Positions 48,700 through 58,069 are shown, counted from the first letter of the stretch. The stretch is 64,000 bases of DNA from Rhizobium leguminosarum bv. viciae USDA 2370 (GCF_002008365.1 NZ_MRDL01000047.1:349275-413274); one strand, 5' to 3'. The notes: generated by a model from the sequence alone, not told the origin. Made by a program: numbers and translations.

Positions 48700-50904
48700 A
48701 TGGACAGCGCAGTCGCAGAACATCAGGAACTCACTCCGGAAATCAACGACAACACCCCCCCGCTGGAAGAGCTGCTCAAGAGCCCCGAGCGCTTCATCAA
48801 CCGAGAATTCTCCTGGCTGCAATTCAACCGCCGTGTCCTGGAAGAAACGTTGAATACCGAGCATCCGCTGCTCGAGCGCGTCCGCTTCCTGTCGATCTCG
48901 GCCGCCAACCTCGATGAATTCTTCATGGTGCGTGTCGCCGGCCTCGAGGGCCAGGTACGCCAGAACATCGCCATCCGCAGTCCCGACGGCAAGACGCCGG
49001 CCGAGCAGCTCGATTCGATCCTGCAGGAGATCGACCATCTGCAGATGGAGCAGCAGGCCTCGCTGGCCGTCCTGCAACAATATCTCGCCAAGGAAGACAT
49101 CCTGATCGTACGCCCCGGCGCCTTGAGCGATGCCGACCGCCAGTGGCTGGCCGCCGAATTCGAACAGGCGATCTTCCCGGTCCTGACGCCGTTGTCGATC
49201 GATCCTGCCCACCCGTTCCCCTTCATTCCGAATCTCGGCTTCTCGATCGGTCTGCAGCTCGTTAGCAAGAATGGCCGCGAGCCGATGACGGCGCTGCTGC
49301 GCCTGCCGGTGGCGCTCGACCGCTTCGTCCGTCTGCCGGATGATGGAAACACGATCCGCTACATCACGCTGGAAGATGTCGCCAACATCTTCATCCACCG
49401 GCTCTACCCGGGTTACGAGGTGCAGGGCTCCGGTACGTTCCGCGTCATCCGCGACAGCGATATCGAAGTCGAGGAAGAGGCCGAGGATCTCGTCCGCTTC
49501 TTCGAAACGGCGCTGAAACGCCGCCGCCGCGGTAAGGTCATCCGCATCGAGACCGACTCGGAAATGCCGGCCTCGCTGCGTCAGTTCGTCGTCCAGGCGC
49601 TCAATATCCCTGATAATCGCGTCGCCGTTCTGCCGGGCCTTCTGGCGTTGAACACCCTGTCCGAGATTACCAAGGCGCCGCGCGAAGATCTCAGGTTTGC
49701 CCCCTACAATGCGCGATTTCCCGAGCGCGTCCGCGAACATGCCGGCGACTGCTTCGCCGCCATCCGCGAAAAGGACATGGTCGTCCATCACCCCTACGAA
49801 TCTTTCGACGTCGTGGTCCAGTTTCTTCTCCAGGCTGCGCGCGATCCTGACGTCCTGGCGATAAAGCAGACGCTTTACCGCACCTCCAACGACAGCCCGA
49901 TCGTCCGCGCGCTGATCGACGCCGCCGAAGCCGGCAAGTCGGTGACGGCGCTGGTCGAGCTCAAGGCCCGCTTCGACGAAGAGGCGAACATCCGCTGGGC
50001 GCGCGATCTCGAGCGCGCCGGCGTGCAGGTCGTCTTTGGCTTCATCGAGCTCAAGACCCACGCCAAGATGTCGATGGTCGTTCGGCGCGAGGAAGGCAAG
50101 CTGCGAACCTATTGCCACCTCGGAACGGGCAACTACCACCCGATCACCGCGAAGATCTATACAGACCTGTCCTATTTCACCTGCAATCCCGTCATCGCCC
50201 ACGACATGGCGAACATCTTCAACTTCATTACCGGCTACGGCGAACCGGAGCAGGGCATGCAGCTCGCGATCTCGCCCTATACGATGCGCCCGCGCATCCT
50301 GCGCCACATCGAGGAAGAGATTCAGCATGCCAGGAACGGCGCGCCGGCCGCGATCTGGATGAAGATGAATTCGCTTGTCGACCCCGACATCATCGACGCG
50401 CTCTATCGCGCCAGCCATGCCGGCGTCGAGATCGACCTCGTCGTGCGCGGCATCTGCTGCCTGCGTCCGCAGGTGCCCGGCCTTTCGGAAAAGATCCGCG
50501 TCAAGTCGATCGTCGGCCGCTTCCTCGAGCACAGCCGCATCTTCTGCTTCGGCAATGGCCACGGCCTGCCGTCCGACAAGGCGCTGGTTTACATCGGCTC
50601 GGCCGACATGATGCCGAGAAACCTCGATCGCCGTGTCGAAACCATGGTTCCGTTGACGAATCCGACTGTTCACGAGCAGGTCTTGTCACAGATTATGCTC
50701 GGCAACGTGATTGACAATCAACAAAGCTACGAGATATTGCCCGACGGTACGTCGCGACGCATGGAAGTGCGCAGGGGCGAAGAACCGTTCAATGCGCAGC
50801 AGTATTTCATGACCAATCCGAGCCTGTCGGGCCGTGGTGAAGCTCTGAAGTCCAGTGCGCCGAAGCTGATCGCCGGCCTGCTCGAAGGCCGCAACAACAA
50901 GTAA
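48700..50904 (+). CDS. ppk: Polyphosphate kinase
   Basis: 734 residues, PPK1 family. It reversibly polymerises the ATP gamma-phosphate into polyphosphate. N-domain FINREFSWLQFNRRVLEE near 30-50; catalytic core with LIDAAEAGKSVTALVELKARFDEEANI and the autophosphorylated His in ELKTHAKMSMVVRREEGKLRTYCHLGTGNYHP near 450-475. The second conserved His region is IFCFGNGHG near 615. It is followed 12 bp later by ppx. A PhoB-box promoter lies upstream. Confidence 0.97.
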   Translation: MDSAVAEHQELTPEINDNTPPLEELLKSPERFINREFSWLQFNRRVLEETLNTEHPLLERVRFLSISAANLDEFFMVRVAGLEGQVRQNIAIRSPDGKTPAEQLDSILQEIDHLQMEQQASLAVLQQYLAKEDILIVRPGALSDADRQWLAAEFEQAIFPVLTPLSIDPAHPFPFIPNLGFSIGLQLVSKNGREPMTALLRLPVALDRFVRLPDDGNTIRYITLEDVANIFIHRLYPGYEVQGSGTFRVIRDSDIEVEEEAEDLVRFFETALKRRRRGKVIRIETDSEMPASLRQFVVQALNIPDNRVAVLPGLLALNTLSEITKAPREDLRFAPYNARFPERVREHAGDCFAAIREKDMVVHHPYESFDVVVQFLLQAARDPDVLAIKQTLYRTSNDSPIVRALIDAAEAGKSVTALVELKARFDEEANIRWARDLERAGVQVVFGFIELKTHAKMSMVVRREEGKLRTYCHLGTGNYHPITAKIYTDLSYFTCNPVIAHDMANIFNFITGYGEPEQGMQLAISPYTMRPRILRHIEEEIQHARNGAPAAIWMKMNSLVDPDIIDALYRASHAGVEIDLVVRGICCLRPQVPGLSEKIRVKSIVGRFLEHSRIFCFGNGHGLPSDKALVYIGSADMMPRNLDRRVETMVPLTNPTVHEQVLSQIMLGNVIDNQQSYEILPDGTSRRMEVRRGEEPFNAQQYFMTNPSLSGRGEALKSSAPKLIAGLLEGRNNK

Positions 50905-50916
50905 AACTGGACCTAA

Positions 50917-52437
50917 ATGGTTGAATCTGAAGCCCAGGGGCGCCTTCCGGGGATCGCCCCGGTCTCCGTCGTCGATATTGGATCGAATTCGATTCGTCTT
51001 GTCGTCTACGAAGGCATGTCCCGTTCGCCAACCGTCCTGTTCAACGAAAAGGTCCTCTGCGGCCTCGGCAAGGGCGTCGCTCTTACCGGCAAGATGGACG
51101 AAGACAGCGTCGCGCGGGCTCTGGCGGCGCTGCACCGTTTCAAGGCTCTGTCAGACCAGGCCCGCGCTGCCACCATGTATGTGCTGGCGACGGCGGCTGC
51201 GCGCGAGGCGAGCAACGGTCCTGATTTCATTCATCAGGCGGAAACCATCCTTAAACGCAAGGTCCGCGTACTCTCGGGTGAGGAGGAGGCGAAATTCGCC
51301 TCGCTCGGCATCATCAGCGGTTTCTACAATCCTGACGGCATTGCGGGCGACCTCGGTGGCGGCTCGCTGGAACTGATCGATATCAAGGGCAAGGAGTTCG
51401 GCAAGGGCATCACGCTGCCGCTCGGCGGCCTGCGCCTGTCGGAATATGCCGGCGGTTCGCTCTCCAAGGCCCAGACCTTTGCCCGCAAGCAGTTGAAGAC
51501 GGCAAAGCTGCTGTCGAAAGGCGAGGGGCGCACCTTCTACGCCGTCGGCGGAACCTGGCGAAACATCGCCAAGCTGCACATGGAAATCACTCATTATCCG
51601 CTGCACATGATGCAGGGCTATGAGGTGTCGTTCGAAGGAATGATGCAGTTCCTCGACCAGGTGGTGACCGCGCGCGACTCCAGGGAGCCGGCACTGCAGG
51701 CCGTTTCCAAGCACCGCCGTTCGCTGCTGCCTTTCGGCGCCGTCGCCATGAAGGAAGTGCTGAGTGCAATGAAGCCGTCGCTGATTTCCTTCTCGGCGCA
51801 GGGTGTGCGCGAGGGATATCTCTATTCGCTGCTGTCGGAGGCCGAGCGCCGCGCCGATCCGCTGCTTGCCGCCGCCGGAGAACTGGCAATTCTGCGTGCC
51901 CGTTCGCCGGAGCATGCCCGCGAGTTGGCGGAATGGACCGGCCGCATGATGCCCCTTTTCGGCATCCAGGAAACTGAAGAGGAAAGCCGCTACCGCCAGG
52001 CCGCCTGTCTGCTTGCCGATATCAGCTGGCGCGCCCATCCTGACTATCGCGGCCTGCAGGCGCTGAACGTCATCGCCCACTCTTCCTTCGTCGGCATCAG
52101 TCATCCCGGCCGCGCCTTTATCGCGCTTTCCAACTATTACCGTTTCGAAGGCCTGCATGACGACGGCGCCACCGGTCCGCTGGCGCAGATTGCCACGCCC
52201 CAGCTCATCGAGCGCGCCAAGCTGCTCGGCGGCATGCTGCGCGTCGTCTACCTCTTCTCTGCCTCGATGCCCGGCATCGTCAAGAACCTGACCTTCCGCA
52301 AATCGTCGAGCCCGGACCTCGACCTCGAATTCGTCGTGCCTCCCGAATATCGCGATTTCGCCGGCGAGCGCCTGGACGGCCGCCTGCAGCAGCTGTCGAG
52401 GCTGACAAACAAGCGGTTGGCGTTTCGGTTTGAATAG
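50917..52437 (+). CDS. ppx: Exopolyphosphatase (Ppx/GppA family)
   Basis: 506 residues. An ASKHA-fold phosphatase that trims polyphosphate or pppGpp. The phosphate-binding VSVVDIGSNSIRLVVYEG lies near 15-35, the catalytic Glu region VRVLSGEEEAKFASLGI near 115 and GIAGDLGGGSLELIDI near 140. The C-terminal HD-like half contains ACLLADISWRAHPDYRG. Co-transcribed with ppk, so synthesis and breakdown of polyphosphate are linked. Confidence 0.94.
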   Translation: MVESEAQGRLPGIAPVSVVDIGSNSIRLVVYEGMSRSPTVLFNEKVLCGLGKGVALTGKMDEDSVARALAALHRFKALSDQARAATMYVLATAAAREASNGPDFIHQAETILKRKVRVLSGEEEAKFASLGIISGFYNPDGIAGDLGGGSLELIDIKGKEFGKGITLPLGGLRLSEYAGGSLSKAQTFARKQLKTAKLLSKGEGRTFYAVGGTWRNIAKLHMEITHYPLHMMQGYEVSFEGMMQFLDQVVTARDSREPALQAVSKHRRSLLPFGAVAMKEVLSAMKPSLISFSAQGVREGYLYSLLSEAERRADPLLAAAGELAILRARSPEHARELAEWTGRMMPLFGIQETEEESRYRQAACLLADISWRAHPDYRGLQALNVIAHSSFVGISHPGRAFIALSNYYRFEGLHDDGATGPLAQIATPQLIERAKLLGGMLRVVYLFSASMPGIVKNLTFRKSSSPDLDLEFVVPPEYRDFAGERLDGRLQQLSRLTNKRLAFRFE

Positions 52438-52485
52438 GTCTGTGCCACGGCACGTCGTCAGGAACGCAACCTAAGCAGCCAAGAA

Positions 52486-52513
52486 CAAAAAGGGCGGCGC
52501 CTTCGCGCCACCC
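52486..52513 (-). terminator. Terminator of the phytase-type esterase gene
   Basis: On the minus strand GGGTGGCGC pairs with GCGCCGCCC around GAAG and runs into TTTTTG (plus-strand 52486-52513). It lies between the convergent ppx and esterase genes and may serve both. Confidence 0.85.
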
Positions 52514-52539
52514 TCTGCATTTCACACCAGAACGCCGAA

Positions 52540-53898
52540 TTACTTCGCGTTCAGGAACTCGCCGACTTCGAGCAGGCTGAACTCGTTATTGTCAGCCTTG
52601 TCGACGGCGCGGCCGGCCGAGAAGGGCAGGTTGTTGTCGTTGCCGATGATGATGTGCGTGGCGTCGACGCGGTCGACGTTTTCGATCGTCACGAATGGCA
52701 TGTCGTAGACGCCGTCCTTGCTGCCGGCCTTCTTCTTGTTGTCGGGGTCCTGGATGTTCAGGAGGTCGATATAGCCGATCTTGCGGACCGCCTTGCCGAC
52801 ATTGGCATCGTTGTACTCGATCTTGTAGACGCGCTTCAGCACGGCCGGAGCTTCGAAACAATCCGGCTTCGGCTGCTTCGGATCGGCGCAGGCCTTGTCC
52901 GTCGTGCCGGCGCCGTTATCGCGCTCGATGACGAGAGCGGTGGTGTCGTCGAGCATGTTGAAGTCGCCGATCGATACCCCCTTGTCTTCGAACGGATAAA
53001 GCCAGCTGCGGCCGGTCCACTTCTTGGAGGCGACATCGAATTCGATGACGCGGATGGCGGTGTGGCCATCGATGGTTTCCACAGTGCCGTCATCCTTGTA
53101 GATGGCCCCTTCGAGCAGGCCGTAGAGCTTGGCGCCGTCCTTCGACATAGCGAGGCCTTCGAAGCCGCCGGAGCGCTTCAGGTTGAAGACCGGCATCTTG
53201 GCGGCCGGGTTTGATGGAACCGAGAGAAGCGGATTGTCGGGCGAAAGCACCGGCTTGCCGTCGAGCGTCGTCGGAATGACGTCGGTGAGGCGGCCAGCGG
53301 TGTCGAACTTCAGGATGTAGGGACCGAATTCGTCGCCGAGCCAGAAGCCGTCGGCAACCGGCTGGATCGATTCGATGTCGAAGTCGGCACCGGTGAGATA
53401 GCGCGTGTCAGTACCTTCAAGCACGATCGGGAACGGAGCAATCTTGTTGGGGTCGGAGAGGAAGAGGTTCTTGACGACCTCAGCCTTGTTGCCGGCCCAG
53501 TCAAACTTCATCTGGTGCAGGAAAACCATGGAGTCCGACGAGTTGGACTTCGAGCCGAAGCCGTTGTCGGAGAGCGTCCAGAACGTGCCGTCGGTCATCG
53601 TCTTGACGCCGGAGAATCCCTGGATCGGCTGGCCGTCGAAGGGAAGCTTCAGATCGGTGACACGGGCGCCGTCCTTACCGGGAACGGTGCCGAGCGCTTC
53701 GGTGCGCTTGCGGTCAGGCGTCGTGAACTTGCCAGCATACTTGAGGAATTCGGGGGCGTCGGCCGGTGCCGGAACCATGGTGTTGGCAGGCAGGATCGCC
53801 TGGCCGGCGAGCTTGGCCGGGAACTGCTGCTGGTCGGCCGAAGCGGAGCCGGCGACCAGGATGAAAAGCGATACGGAAGCAAAAAGGACGTTCTTCAT
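52540..53898 (-). CDS. Secreted esterase-like protein of the phytase family
   Basis: 452 residues. Signal peptide MKNVLFASVSLFILVAGSASA. The mature protein has the esterase-like/phytase propeller pattern (Pfam 'esterase-like activity of phytase'): QGFSGVKTMTDGTFWTLSDNGFGSK near 95, DFDIESIQPVADGFWLGDEFGPYIL near 170, and RSGGFEGLAMSKDGAKLYGLLEGA near 250. KRVYKIEYN and HIIIGNDNNLPFSAGR follow. Probably periplasmic hydrolysis of a phosphate ester. A PhoB-box-like site upstream supports a phosphate-scavenging role. Confidence 0.88.
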   Translation of the reverse strand: MKNVLFASVSLFILVAGSASADQQQFPAKLAGQAILPANTMVPAPADAPEFLKYAGKFTTPDRKRTEALGTVPGKDGARVTDLKLPFDGQPIQGFSGVKTMTDGTFWTLSDNGFGSKSNSSDSMVFLHQMKFDWAGNKAEVVKNLFLSDPNKIAPFPIVLEGTDTRYLTGADFDIESIQPVADGFWLGDEFGPYILKFDTAGRLTDVIPTTLDGKPVLSPDNPLLSVPSNPAAKMPVFNLKRSGGFEGLAMSKDGAKLYGLLEGAIYKDDGTVETIDGHTAIRVIEFDVASKKWTGRSWLYPFEDKGVSIGDFNMLDDTTALVIERDNGAGTTDKACADPKQPKPDCFEAPAVLKRVYKIEYNDANVGKAVRKIGYIDLLNIQDPDNKKKAGSKDGVYDMPFVTIENVDRVDATHIIIGNDNNLPFSAGRAVDKADNNEFSLLEVGEFLNAK

Positions 53899-53948
53899 AA
53901 TATCCCCGTGGAACGGATTGCAAAGGCCTTCCGCTTAGCAGGGCTTTA

Positions 53949-53966
53949 ATGTCAGCGAATTGACGG
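53949..53966 (-). promoter_or_regulatory. Candidate PhoB box upstream of the phytase-type gene
   Basis: On the minus strand CCGTCAA-TTCG-CTGACAT: half-sites match the CTGTCAT consensus 5 and 6 of 7 with the correct 4-bp spacing. It lies 51 bp upstream of the esterase start. Confidence 0.5.
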
Positions 53967-53990
53967 TTGGGTGAAGCTTTGGTGACGTAC

Positions 53991-54097
53991 TTACAGCGCA
54001 GCGCGTCTCCTCTGACGCGCAAAGGACGCTGCAACACTTTCAATTCTCGCATCGTGCTTTCCGAAAATCGATTCCGATTTTCGGGCCGATGCGGCAG
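53991..54097. repeat. Two-hairpin intergenic repeat, family A (esterase-cyclase gap)
   Basis: First stem GCGCGTC with GACGCGC; core GGACGCTGCAACACTTTCAA; second stem CCGAAAATCG (54061-54070) with CGATTTTCGG (54075-54084) around ATTC, framed by GCATCG and CGATGC. It is close to the copy at 33014-33121. It fills most of the gap between the two minus-strand genes. Confidence 0.75.
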
Positions 54098-54106
54098 AGC
54101 CCTTGC

Positions 54107-55168
54107 TCAGCCGTGCAGAATGACCGCCGGCGTGTTCAACACGGTGACTGCGCGCGAGGAAAGCGCCATCACGCCGAGCGCCTGGCCGCGCCCCTTCACG
54201 GCGTGAGTGCCGAGATCCTCGCAGCTGACGTCGTCGGGAAAGTTCATGCGCCGGGCAAGCTCAGTGGAGATCAGCACCGGCCGGTTCAGGCTGCGGCAGA
54301 GCGTCTCCAGCCGGGCAGTGGTGTTCACCGTGTCGCCGAAATAGCTGATCTTGTGATGGTCGACGCCGATTTCGGCGGTGATGATTTCGCCTCCATGAAG
54401 GGCGGCGCGGAGCTTCGGCACCTGCCCATAGCTTTTCCGCCAGCCGGCGGCATTGGCTTCGATATCGCCGAGGATATCGAAGATGCAGCGCACGCAGCGC
54501 GCATTTTTGACGCCGCGGGCAAGCGGCCAAGTGATGATCGCCGCATCGCCGACATAGTCGTTGATCATGCCCTTGTGGCGCCTGACCGGTTCGGCGAAAG
54601 TCGCAAACAGCGAGCTCAGCAGCTGCTGCGCCCTGAGGTCGCCGTGCTTTTCGGCAAAAGCCGTCGAATCGACGAGATCGATGAACAGGAAGACACGCTC
54701 TTCCCTAACCGGGTTGCGGTAGCGGCTAATGAGCATGCTGAGGAAAACCTCGCGGCCGAGCAGCTCTCGCACGCGCAAGACGAAGATCAGCAGCGCGCAG
54801 ACCGTCAGCGCATAGAGGAAGACCTCGAACGGCATGATGACGAGATCGAGGAGCGATGCCGGCTTCAGCATGGCGAACGACCAGAGCAGCAGGCCGGCGC
54901 AGGCAAAGCCGATGCTCATCAGGATCTCGTAGATCACCAGCTCGGTAATGATGAAGGCGAAGGTCGGCAGCTTCTGGATGCGCCTGTAGAGCCGGCGAAA
55001 CAGCACCTTGCGCTCGAAGGCGATGATCGGCATGCCGATGAAGAGCGCGAAGATCGCGCCAATGACGGGCGTCTGGTTGGAGTAGAACATCAGATCATAC
55101 ATGACGCCGCTGGCCGCGAGGACGATCGCGATCAGGATCCAATTCTGCGTCGGAGATATTTCCCGCAT
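54107..55168 (-). CDS. Class III adenylate/guanylate cyclase with N-terminal membrane helices
   Basis: 353 residues from the ATG at 55168 (GAGG upstream); a GTG at 55192 is an alternative. Five or so membrane segments occupy residues 1-150 (LIAIVLAASGVMYDLMFY; VIGAIFALFIGMPIIAF; FAMLKPASLLDLVIMPFEVFLYALTVCALLIFVL). The cyclase domain has metal Asp in FLFIDLVDSTAFAEKHGD and NDYVGDAAIITW, and the transition-state Asn/Arg in YFGDTVNTTARLE. The substrate-selecting Lys normally before the GD loop is Asn (MINDYVGD). The C-terminus has ISTELARRM and HAVKGRGQALGVMAL. Confidence 0.9.
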   Translation of the reverse strand: MREISPTQNWILIAIVLAASGVMYDLMFYSNQTPVIGAIFALFIGMPIIAFERKVLFRRLYRRIQKLPTFAFIITELVIYEILMSIGFACAGLLLWSFAMLKPASLLDLVIMPFEVFLYALTVCALLIFVLRVRELLGREVFLSMLISRYRNPVREERVFLFIDLVDSTAFAEKHGDLRAQQLLSSLFATFAEPVRRHKGMINDYVGDAAIITWPLARGVKNARCVRCIFDILGDIEANAAGWRKSYGQVPKLRAALHGGEIITAEIGVDHHKISYFGDTVNTTARLETLCRSLNRPVLISTELARRMNFPDDVSCEDLGTHAVKGRGQALGVMALSSRAVTVLNTPAVILHG

Positions 55169-55241
55169 GCCGCCTCTGCGCCGTGATGTCACTTCCCGCC
55201 CATTGTTTCAGGCCGGAAAAAACCGTCAAGCGAATTCGAAA

Positions 55242-55353
55242 CTACAGCGTCCTTAGCGTGTCTTTTCGAGAGCCACTAAGGACGCTGTAGCACTTTGAAT
55301 TGCTGCATAATTTTACCCTTAAATCGAGTCCGATTTAAGGAGTTAGGCAGCAA
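55242..55353. repeat. Two-hairpin intergenic repeat, family A (cyclase-rnd gap)
   Basis: First stem CTACAGCGTCCTTAG (55242-55256) pairs perfectly with 55276-55290. Core GACGCTGTAGCACTTTGAAT. Second stem CCTTAAATCG (55317-55326) with CGATTTAAGG (55331-55340) around AGTC, framed by TTGCTGC and GCAGCAA. The second stem differs from the other copies on both sides at once. It ends 2 bp before the rnd stop codon. Confidence 0.8.
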
Positions 55354-55355
55354 CC

Positions 55356-56501
55356 TCAGAGGCTGACGGTTTCGACCTTCCGGTCGACGAAACGCAAGGC
55401 GATTGCGCCCTGGATCAGCTGCAGTGCCGGCTCGCCGAAAAGATCGCGCCGCCAGCCGTGCAGGGCAGCCACTTCGGCCTTCTCGCCCTCGGCGGCGATC
55501 CTGTCGAGATCCTCGCTGTTGGCGATGACCTTCGGCGCCACGCCGTGTTTTTCCGAAATCAGCTTCAGCAGCACCTTCAACAATTCGACGGCAGCAGCGG
55601 CCCCTTCGGGCGCCTGCGCCTGGCGTGGCACATGCGGCATATCGGCCTTCGGAAGAGCAAGCGCCGTGTTGACGGCCTCGATGACCGCGGCACCGGAAGT
55701 CGAGCGCTCCCAGCCCTTTGGAATGGTGCGCAGACGGCCGAGCGCCTCGGTATCCTTGGGTTGCTGCTGGGCGATCTCGTAGATCGCATCATCCTTCAGC
55801 ACCCGCGAACGCGGCACGTTGCGGGCCCGCGCCTCGCGTTCGCGCCAGGCGGCGACATATTTCAGGATCGCCAGCTCCTGCGGCTTGCGCAGACGCATCT
55901 TCAGCCGCTGCCAGGCATCGTCGGGATGCATGTCGTAGGTTTCGCGCGACTCGAGAATGTCCATTTCCTCGGAGAGCCAGGAGGTGCGGCCTTCGCGATC
56001 GAGTTCCGCCTTCAGCGACAGGTAGACGTCGCGCAGGTGGGTGACGTCAGCCAGCGCATAATCCAGCTGTTTGTCCGAGAGCGGCCGGCGGCTCCAGTCG
56101 GTGAAGCGCGACGACTTGTCGATATGGACGTTCTTGATGCGGCTGACCAACTGGTCATAGGAGACGCTGTCGCCGAAGCCGCAGACCATGGCGGCGACCT
56201 GCGTGTCGAAGATCGGATGCGGAATGAGATTGCCGCGATTGAAGATGATTTCGATATCCTGGCGCGCCGCGTGAAAGACCTTCAGCACCTTCGGATCGGC
56301 CATCAGCTCGAAGAAGGGGGCGAGATCGATGCCCTTGGCCAGCGGATCGACGAGAACTTCCGTCGTCGGGCTTGCCATCTGGATCAGGCAGAGCTCCGGC
56401 CAGAAGGTCGTTTCGCGCAGGAATTCGGTGTCGATGGTGATGAAGTCGGACTTGGCCAGCTCTTTGCAGGCGGCCGCCAAATCGGCGGTGGTTTCGATCA
56501 T
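55356..56501 (-). CDS. rnd: Ribonuclease D
   Basis: 381 residues. A 3'-5' exonuclease involved in tRNA and stable RNA maturation. DEDD motifs: ITIDTEFLRETTFWPELCLIQMA (Exo I), VFHAARQDIEIIFNRG (Exo II), LDYALADVTHLRDVYLSL (Exo III). HRDC domain near 210-290 (KPQELAILKYVAAWREREARARNVPRSRVLKDDAIYEIA). Length is typical of the family. Confidence 0.95.
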   Translation of the reverse strand: MIETTADLAAACKELAKSDFITIDTEFLRETTFWPELCLIQMASPTTEVLVDPLAKGIDLAPFFELMADPKVLKVFHAARQDIEIIFNRGNLIPHPIFDTQVAAMVCGFGDSVSYDQLVSRIKNVHIDKSSRFTDWSRRPLSDKQLDYALADVTHLRDVYLSLKAELDREGRTSWLSEEMDILESRETYDMHPDDAWQRLKMRLRKPQELAILKYVAAWREREARARNVPRSRVLKDDAIYEIAQQQPKDTEALGRLRTIPKGWERSTSGAAVIEAVNTALALPKADMPHVPRQAQAPEGAAAAVELLKVLLKLISEKHGVAPKVIANSEDLDRIAAEGEKAEVAALHGWRRDLFGEPALQLIQGAIALRFVDRKVETVSL

Positions 56502-56677
56502 ATCATTTCATTCGCAAGGAAAAGGTCGGTTAAACCTTCCTTCTCCTTTCGGTTCGATATGTCAATACAACAGCATACGCTTCGAGCATTGCTGGCGAAG
56601 AATCACGTCTAAACTGAGGCATGGCGCGAACGCCGGCGCGAAGCAAAGCTGCAATCGCGGCGAAAGCGCGGGCTGTC

Positions 56678-58069
56678 TCAGCTTACCCTGAGATAGCTCG
56701 TCATCCCCGTCTTCTGATGCTCGATGATATGGCAATGCAGCAGCCAGTCGCCGGGATTGTCGGCGACGAAGGCAAGCTGCACCTTCTCGTCCGGCTGAAT
56801 GAGATAGGTATCGGACACCTGCGGCATCACCTCGCGCGTCGAGGAGGAGACCACCGTGAAGCTCATCCCGTGCAGATGAATCGGATGGGCATGCGGCGTA
56901 GTATTCTCCAGATTAAAGACATAGCTCTTGCCGAGCTTCAATTCCGCAAGCGGCGCCGTCGGATCGGGCGTATCGCCTGGCCACGGCACCTTGTTGATTG
57001 CCCAGAAACTGTAGCCCAGCGTGCCGCAGATGCTTTCAACAGCGGCATTCTCGGCGGTGGCGCTCAGTATCAACGGGATCTGCTCAGCGGCGGAAAGATC
57101 GGCTTTCGGGACGGGATTCTCGACAAGCGGCCCGAGATCGCCGATATCGCGCTTCAGCGATGATCCGACCGCGCGCAGGCTGGCGATCGTCTTCGGCGTC
57201 GTGCCGCGGATATCCTCGAGCGTTGCGACCGCACCTTCACCATCCGGCATGCGCACTGCAAGATCGAGCCGTTGACCCGGTCCGATCTGCAGGAGGTCGA
57301 GGGAAAAGCGCTTCGGCACCGGATTGCCGTCGATCGCAATCACGGTCGCATCGGCGCCTTCCATCTTCAGCGAGAAGATCCGCGTCACGTCGGTCACGGC
57401 GATGCGCAGCCGCACCAGTCCGCCGGCTGGCGCGTCATATCGCGGTTCCTGATGCCAGTTGGCGGTGCGCACCGTGCCGTAGGTACCGGTCTTGGCAGCG
57501 TCCCGCGGCCGGAAGGGAGCGATGAATTGCCCGTCGCCGCCGAGCCGCCAGTCACGCAGGTTCAGCACCACTTCGGCATCGAACTCCGGATCGGTCGGAT
57601 CTTCGACGACGATGATGCCGGTCATGCCGTGCCCCATCTGCGTCAGCGTGTTGCAATGCGGATGATACCAGAAGGTGCCGGCATCGGGCGGCGTGAAGGC
57701 ATAATCGAAGCTGTCGCCGGTATAGATGTAGGGCTGCGTCATGAACGGCACGCCGTCCATGCGATTATCGATGCGAAGCCCGTGCCAGTGGATCGTCGTC
57801 GGCTCGTCGAGGCCGTTTTTCAGCCGCGCCGCATAGGGTCGCCCCTTTGTCATCCTCAGAACCGGCGGCATGCCGTCATGACCCCAGCTCATGATATCCC
57901 TGGTCGGTCCCGCCTCGGTCAGCATGGCTTCGGTTTTCACTGCCGTCAGCAGCTGCGGCTCGGGAGCTGCCTCGGCAAGCCCGAATTTACCGGCAACGCC
58001 GATGCCGACACCATAGGCGCCCGCGACAGCGGATGCCTTCAAGAGGTTGCGGCGGGTCAGGAGAGGCAT
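56678..58069 (-). CDS. Multicopper oxidase with Tat signal
   Basis: 463 residues. A twin-arginine signal (LLTRRNLLKASAVAGAYGVGIGVAG) exports it folded to the periplasm. All four copper-ligand motifs are present: HWHGLRIDNRMDG near 92, TFWYHPHCNTLTQ near 133, HAHPIHLHGMSF near 395 and WLLHCHIIEHQKTGM near 445. Three cupredoxin domains, no Met-rich insert of the CueO type. Copper-tolerance or laccase-like oxidation are both possible. It is divergent from aspS. Confidence 0.92.
   Translation of the reverse strand: MPLLTRRNLLKASAVAGAYGVGIGVAGKFGLAEAAPEPQLLTAVKTEAMLTEAGPTRDIMSWGHDGMPPVLRMTKGRPYAARLKNGLDEPTTIHWHGLRIDNRMDGVPFMTQPYIYTGDSFDYAFTPPDAGTFWYHPHCNTLTQMGHGMTGIIVVEDPTDPEFDAEVVLNLRDWRLGGDGQFIAPFRPRDAAKTGTYGTVRTANWHQEPRYDAPAGGLVRLRIAVTDVTRIFSLKMEGADATVIAIDGNPVPKRFSLDLLQIGPGQRLDLAVRMPDGEGAVATLEDIRGTTPKTIASLRAVGSSLKRDIGDLGPLVENPVPKADLSAAEQIPLILSATAENAAVESICGTLGYSFWAINKVPWPGDTPDPTAPLAELKLGKSYVFNLENTTPHAHPIHLHGMSFTVVSSSTREVMPQVSDTYLIQPDEKVQLAFVADNPGDWLLHCHIIEHQKTGMTSYLRVS

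Noticed and set aside
48637..50673. A 678-codon open frame antisense to ppk
   Set aside because: ppk has all family motifs, a ribosome-binding site and a promoter; the antisense frame has Arg/Asp/His-rich composition typical of the reverse of high-GC genes.
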